From: Pseudonocardia bannensis | GTDB taxonomy: Bacteria; Actinomycetota; Actinomycetes; Mycobacteriales; Pseudonocardiaceae | DNA: 52,954 bases | Assembly: GCF_012911875.1 (NCBI RefSeq) | Contig: NZ_JAAXKZ010000027.1 | Location: 1-52,954, forward strand | Direction: 5' to 3' | In this document: positions 49,620-52,954 of the stretch, piece by piece | Layout: every line of letters starts with the position of its first letter | Position numbering within the stretch: the first letter of the stretch is position 1 | Notes under the pieces: model-generated | Databases searched by the model: none | The model's input: only the letters and a program-made list of their open reading frames with translations | Told to the model about the DNA's origin: nothing | Made by a program: the position numbers and the translations under genes

Positions 49620-50450
49620 TCAACGCACGAAGTCCCGCTCGGGGTGGAGGTGCTGTGCCGGCGACCGGGCGAGCACGACGACCCCGGCGACGGCGAGCAG
49701 CAGCCCGGACACCAGCGCCGGGACCCAGCCGGGACGGACCGGATCGCCCAGCAGCGCGATCGCCACGAGCCCGGGCACCACCACCTCCGTCACGGTGAAC
49801 ACCGCCGTCACCGCGGAGATGTCGCCCCGCCCGAGCGCGCGCGAGTAGGAGATCAGGCCCACCAGGAAGTAGCCGATCAGCAGGTAGGTCGCCGGCTGGG
49901 CGAGCAGCCCGACGAGGTCGAACCCGCCCCCGTCGCGCAGCTGCACCGCGCGCACCGCCAGCGACGTGCCGCCGAATCCCAGGCCGGCGACGAGCGCGAG
50001 CGGCCACGCGTGGCGGGTGTTGCGCAGCGCGAGCAGCGCGCCCACGAGGACGACGAGGGCGGCGAGCAGCACCAGGTCGACGGTGGGCGGGATCCCCTTC
50101 GGTTCCTCGTCACCCGCGCTGGCTGCCACCAGTACCAGGCCGAGCAGGCAGGCGACGATGGCAACCCGGTCGATCGGGCGCAGCACCGCGCCGTAGAGCC
50201 ACCGGGTGGCGAGCGCGGTCAGGGCGATCGCACCACCGAGGACCGCCTGCACCACGAACACCGGCAGGTACCGCAGCGCGACGACCGTGCACACCCACGC
50301 GAGCGCGTCGACGACCAGCCCCACCAGGTAGCGCGGCTGCAGGACCAGCGGCCGGCGGCGGGTGGCCCGACCGGCCCCGTCGGACTGCAGCAGGCCGGCG
50401 GCGCTGTTGAGCACCATCGCGACGATCGCGACGATCAGCCCGATCAGCAC
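49620..50450 (-). CDS. EamA/DMT-superfamily membrane transporter-like protein
   Basis: 276 residues from GTG 50450 (VLIGLIVAIVAMVLNSAAG). Nine or ten helices cover the chain, in the two-fold repeated pattern of small-molecule exporters of the drug/metabolite superfamily. Conserved-looking pieces are YLVGLVVDALAWVCTVVAL, LPVFVVQAVLGGAIALTA and the second-half TAVFTVTEVVVPGLVA. The substrate is unknown. It ends with a short hydrophilic tail. About 150 bp separate it from the upstream MFS gene on the same strand. Confidence 0.82.
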   Translation of the reverse strand: MLIGLIVAIVAMVLNSAAGLLQSDGAGRATRRRPLVLQPRYLVGLVVDALAWVCTVVALRYLPVFVVQAVLGGAIALTALATRWLYGAVLRPIDRVAIVACLLGLVLVAASAGDEEPKGIPPTVDLVLLAALVVLVGALLALRNTRHAWPLALVAGLGFGGTSLAVRAVQLRDGGGFDLVGLLAQPATYLLIGYFLVGLISYSRALGRGDISAVTAVFTVTEVVVPGLVAIALLGDPVRPGWVPALVSGLLLAVAGVVVLARSPAQHLHPERDFVR

Positions 50451-50599
50451 GGGATCCGACCGCCCGCCGCGATACGGGGGCGGTCGCACGCGGTGCCGGC
50501 GACCATCCGGCCCACCTCCCGCCCTGTCGCGTCGGTCGTCGCAAGCATGCCCTCCCCGGAAGGCGTCGACACGTGATGGGCACCGTCCGGGCGATCCGA

Positions 50600-51823
50600 T
50601 CAGCCACTCACGGCAGACCGGCGGCGCAGGGTGCGGACCGTCAGGGCCGCGGCGACCAGCCCGCCGGCCCCGGCGACCACCAGCGTCGTCCGCGCGGAGG
50701 TCAGGTCCAGCAGCCACCCGCCCAGCACGTAGGACAGCCCGGCCGCGACCCCGAGGGCGCCGTAGAGGTTGCCGAAGACGCGACCCAGCATCGCTGCCGG
50801 CACGTGACGCTGCAGCAGCGTGCCGGCCGCGACGTCCATCCCGGCGATACCGATCCCGCGGACCACCTGCAGGGTGAACGCCGCGGCGATCGACCAGGCC
50901 GGCCCGGTCAGCAGGTTGCCGGCACTGCTGATCGCCAGCCCCGCACCGAAGACGGCGACCATCGGCCACCGGGTGCCGCCGCGCGCCAGCAGGAGGTAGC
51001 CGGCGAGCAGCCCGGCCCCCACCCCGGCCAGCAGCAGCGCGACCGCGGCCGGTTCGCCGCCGAGATCGCGGGCCAGGAACACCAGGGCGATGTCGTCGAC
51101 CCCGTTGAAGGCGACGACCGCGCAGAACCCCAGCACGACCGCCCGCACGAACGGCGCCGCGCGCAGGTAACCCAGCCCGGCCCGGGCATCGGCCAGGAAC
51201 GCCGGACGCGTCCCGGCGACCGGGCGGGGCAGCCGGGGGAGCCGGGTGAGAACCACCGCGGACACGACGAAGGTCGCCGCGTCGACCAGCAGCACGCCGC
51301 GGACGTCCAGGCCGGTGAACAGTGCCGCGGCCAGCAGCGGCCCCAGGACCTCGGCGAGGTTGCTCCCGAACCCGATGCCGGCGTTCGCCGACGGGAGGTC
51401 GCGGTCGTCCACCAGCGCCGGCACCGCCGCCCGCGACGCGGGCGCGAATACCTGCCCGAGCAGCGCCCGCACCGCGACGAGCCCGAGCAGCACCGGCAGC
51501 GGAGGCAGCAGCAGCGCGATCACGACCACCACGGCGGCCTGCGCCAGGTCGCAGACGACCATCAGCCGGCGCAGGTCGATGCGGTCACTGAGCGCCCCGG
51601 TCAGCGGCGCGAGCAGCGACGGCGCGACGTCACCGGCGAGCAGCAGCAGCGCCACCGCGAGCGCCGCCCCGGTGGTGCCCGCGACGTGCAGCATCAGCGC
51701 GACGAGGCTCATCGCGTCGCCGAGCAGCGACACCGCCCGCGACGTCCACAGTGCGCGGTAGCCGCGGTGGCGGCGCAGCAGCGCGACCGCCCCGCCGGTC
51801 CCGGCGTCGTCGTCGGTCGGCAC
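50600..51823 (-). CDS. MFS transporter
   Basis: 407 residues, 12 helices. The loop between helices 2 and 3 carries GALSDRIDLRRLM, the family motif A. The first helix region LWTSRAVSLLGDAMSLVALM is like that of MFS exporters of the MDR/enterobactin-exporter group. It probably pumps drugs or siderophore-like compounds by proton antiport; the substrate cannot be read. It ends in a basic tail. It is 12 bp downstream of the GNAT gene, so the two may be co-transcribed. Confidence 0.92.
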   Translation of the reverse strand: MPTDDDAGTGGAVALLRRHRGYRALWTSRAVSLLGDAMSLVALMLHVAGTTGAALAVALLLLAGDVAPSLLAPLTGALSDRIDLRRLMVVCDLAQAAVVVVIALLLPPLPVLLGLVAVRALLGQVFAPASRAAVPALVDDRDLPSANAGIGFGSNLAEVLGPLLAAALFTGLDVRGVLLVDAATFVVSAVVLTRLPRLPRPVAGTRPAFLADARAGLGYLRAAPFVRAVVLGFCAVVAFNGVDDIALVFLARDLGGEPAAVALLLAGVGAGLLAGYLLLARGGTRWPMVAVFGAGLAISSAGNLLTGPAWSIAAAFTLQVVRGIGIAGMDVAAGTLLQRHVPAAMLGRVFGNLYGALGVAAGLSYVLGGWLLDLTSARTTLVVAGAGGLVAAALTVRTLRRRSAVSG

Positions 51824-51835
51824 GGCGGTGAATCG

Positions 51836-52324
51836 CTAGAGGGCCGGCGGGCCGGCGGCCGGTTTTCCGGTCCGCACCGCGCCCAGGGCCAACTGCATCA
51901 CCGGCAACTTCCGCCCGAGGGAGGAATCGGCCATCCGCACCCGGTGGCCGCCCATCCGCTCGTAGAAACCGACCGCGTACGGTTCGGCCTCCCATTCCAG
52001 GACCTCGGCACCGGCGGCGGCCGCCCGATCCCGGGCGTGCTCGAACAACCACCGGCCCAGACCGCGCCCGATCTCCTCCGGCTCCAGCCAGAGATCGTCG
52101 AGAACCGTCAGCTCACCGCGGTGCAGCAGCGAGTAGAAGCCGACCACGACGCTCGCGCGCTCGGCCACCCACACGTCGTTCGCCGTGACCACCTCCGGCG
52201 TCAGCCCGAGCGATCGGGCGAAACGCGCGATGAACGCGGCGGGATAGCCCCAGTGCGCCTTGGCGCGCACCGCGATCCCGGCGAGCACCTCGGCCTCGTC
52301 GGGCCGGGCCGGACGGATCTGCAC
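51836..52324 (-). CDS. GNAT-family N-acetyltransferase
   Basis: 162 residues. MQIRPARPDEAEVLAGI opens the GNAT fold. Strand 4 (ELTVLDDLWLEPEEIGRGLGRWLFEHA) contains the acetyl-CoA loop with R/Q-x-x-G-x-G/A (GRGLGR). The C-terminal VLEWEAEPYAVGFYERMGGHRV is typical. It transfers acetyl from CoA to an amine on an unknown acceptor. Its position before the MFS exporter is compatible with a resistance pair but does not show it. Confidence 0.92.
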   Translation of the reverse strand: MQIRPARPDEAEVLAGIAVRAKAHWGYPAAFIARFARSLGLTPEVVTANDVWVAERASVVVGFYSLLHRGELTVLDDLWLEPEEIGRGLGRWLFEHARDRAAAAGAEVLEWEAEPYAVGFYERMGGHRVRMADSSLGRKLPVMQLALGAVRTGKPAAGPPAL

Positions 52325-52354
52325 CCCGCCACCATCGCACCGACGGCGTGGAGG

Positions 52355-52654
52355 TCAGTTCCCGGCGCCGCGCGAGGTCGGTTCGGGGACCTGCGCGGGA
52401 CGTCCCTGCGGGGAGAGCTGGAAGAAGCCGCTCATCAGCCCACCGGGGAGCGGCGTGTCGGTCTCCCAGCGGGTGGAGCGCAGCTCGTGCAGCTTGCGCC
52501 GCGGAGCCTCGCTGGCCCGGACCACGATCAACACGAACACGGTGCCCACCAGCAGCGGAGCGCCGACCAGCAGCACCGGCCAGCCGAACGCCAGATAGGC
52601 GACGACCAGCGCCGCGACCTCCATGGCGATGACTGCCGCTGCCAACCGCCCCAC
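52355..52654 (-). CDS. Small two-helix membrane protein
   Basis: 99 residues from GTG 52654 with GAGAGGAGG upstream. Helices are at about 4-22 and 26-47 (LAAAVIAMEVAALVVAYLAF, VLLVGAPLLVGTVFVLIVV). The C-terminal half is soluble (ELRSTRWETDTPLPGG, FFQLSPQGRP). I know no family name for it. It begins 12 bp after the gene that enters from the right edge and 30 bp before the GNAT gene, so it is part of one leftward operon. Confidence 0.72.
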   Translation of the reverse strand: MGRLAAAVIAMEVAALVVAYLAFGWPVLLVGAPLLVGTVFVLIVVRASEAPRRKLHELRSTRWETDTPLPGGLMSGFFQLSPQGRPAQVPEPTSRGAGN

Positions 52655-52666
52655 GGCGGCCTCCTC

Positions 52667-52954
52667 TCATCCCGATGCCGCCCCGGTTCCGGGCGGCCCC
52701 GCCCGTTCATCGCCGGTGGAGCGACGGACGTGAGCCCCCTCGGGCGAGTCGAGACAGAAACGAGACCGAGACCGACGCAGGGGCTCCCGTGCCGCGTCGG
52801 CCCCGGCCCCTTCCCCCGCCTGAACCGGCGCGGGCGAGTTCGGTGACGACGGAACCGGCGCGGGCGAGTTCGGTGACGACGGAACCGGCGCGGGCGGGAT
52901 CGGCGCCGGGGGGGCCGGCGCCGGTGCGACACCACCACGGGCAGGTGGGTGCGT
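52667..52954 (-). CDS. Protein with repetitive Pro/Ser tail, C-terminal part (cut by right edge)
   Basis: An open frame enters from the window edge and ends at TGA 52669-52667. The 95 visible residues are low-complexity: Ala/Pro-rich, then two copies of a 10-residue unit (PVPSSPNSPA) and a third partial copy, followed by a basic, Gly-rich end (REPLRRSRSR). There is no start in the window, and therefore no domain to judge. The steady frame through the DNA repeats (30 bp each) and the short distance to the next gene support real coding. Confidence 0.55.
   Translation of the reverse strand, partial: THPPARGGVAPAPAPPAPIPPAPVPSSPNSPAPVPSSPNSPAPVQAGEGAGADAAREPLRRSRSRFCLDSPEGAHVRRSTGDERAGPPGTGAASG
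52822..52896. repeat. 30-bp tandem repeat, 2.5 copies
   Basis: The unit gaaccggcgcgggcgagttc plus ggtgacgacg occurs at 52822-52851 and 52852-52881 without change, then partially at 52882-52896. It codes for the 10-residue repeat of the edge gene; copy number can vary by slippage. Confidence 0.9.

Noticed and set aside
1..52954. CRISPR arrays, toxin-antitoxin pairs or restriction systems
   Set aside because: No regularly spaced direct repeats and no recognisable defence genes were seen; the only tandem repeat is the 2.5-copy coding repeat at the right edge.

Overview
The window comes from a high-GC actinobacterium, most likely Pseudonocardia or a close relative. Support for this is the GC-rich codon use with frequent GTG starts, the dcd/tRNA-Gly neighbourhood, an EtfD-type membrane Fe-S reductase (Rv0338c family), a mycothiol-dependent-type DinB protein and actinobacterial group II intron and IS701-type elements. 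The genus is inferred from gene content, not from a database search.

Layout. (1) 1-7.9 kb, minus strand: a tightly overlapping operon that looks like a Gram-positive-style type IV secretion apparatus. In transcription order it runs small VirB2-like protein, PrgI/VirB3-like protein, VirB4-like ATPase, VirB6-like channel protein, VirB8-like protein, VirB1-like lysozyme/NlpC-P60 enzyme and an unknown protein cut by the left edge. No relaxase or coupling protein is visible. (2) 8.4-17.5 kb, core genes: etfD, a membrane protein, a DesK/DesR-like two-component system whose kinase is split by an in-frame TAG, the divergent ABC transporter, dcd, a WecB-fold protein lacking the catalytic acids, and tRNA-Gly(CCC). 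(3) 17.5-21.9 kb: a decayed island integrated in the 3' end of the tRNA, bounded by a 42-bp perfect direct repeat. It holds an integrase C-terminal remnant, an alpha/beta hydrolase and a complete-looking group II intron. (4) 22-25.2 kb: an anti-sigma-like ATPase, a truncated DHFR-like gene, an IS701-type IS and a DinB/maleylpyruvate isomerase-like gene.

(5) 25.2-43.5 kb: a mosaic exopolysaccharide locus. From the right, the minus-strand operon encodes the initiating sugar transferase, a low-molecular-weight tyrosine phosphatase, an LCP ligase (frameshifted), and two tandem chain-length regulator/BY-kinase fusions separated by a 41-codon ORF that overlaps both neighbours. To the left lie pyruvyltransferase, GT2, Wzy-like, acyltransferase (two frameshifts), membrane, two GT4 and Wzx-like genes. 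The Wzx/GT4 block (25.2-29.1 kb) and the GT2/pyruvyltransferase block (34.8-36.8 kb) look clearly more AT-rich than the rest. Together the genes would make, modify, flip, polymerise and attach a surface polysaccharide.

(6) 43.9-52.95 kb: metabolic and stress genes (VOC protein, hydrolases, SRPBCC protein, MmcQ/YjbR, DUF2231, EamA-like and MFS transporters, GNAT) and an apparent deletion that fuses an FAD-oxidoreductase start to a headless SDR. The right edge cuts a gene with a repetitive Pro/Ser tail.

Several genes are broken or altered (kinase, acyltransferase, LCP, SDR, DHFR-like, integrase, IS transposase frame). Where a single base decides the call, assembly error cannot be excluded from sequence alone. 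I found no CRISPR array and no obviously novel defence system.
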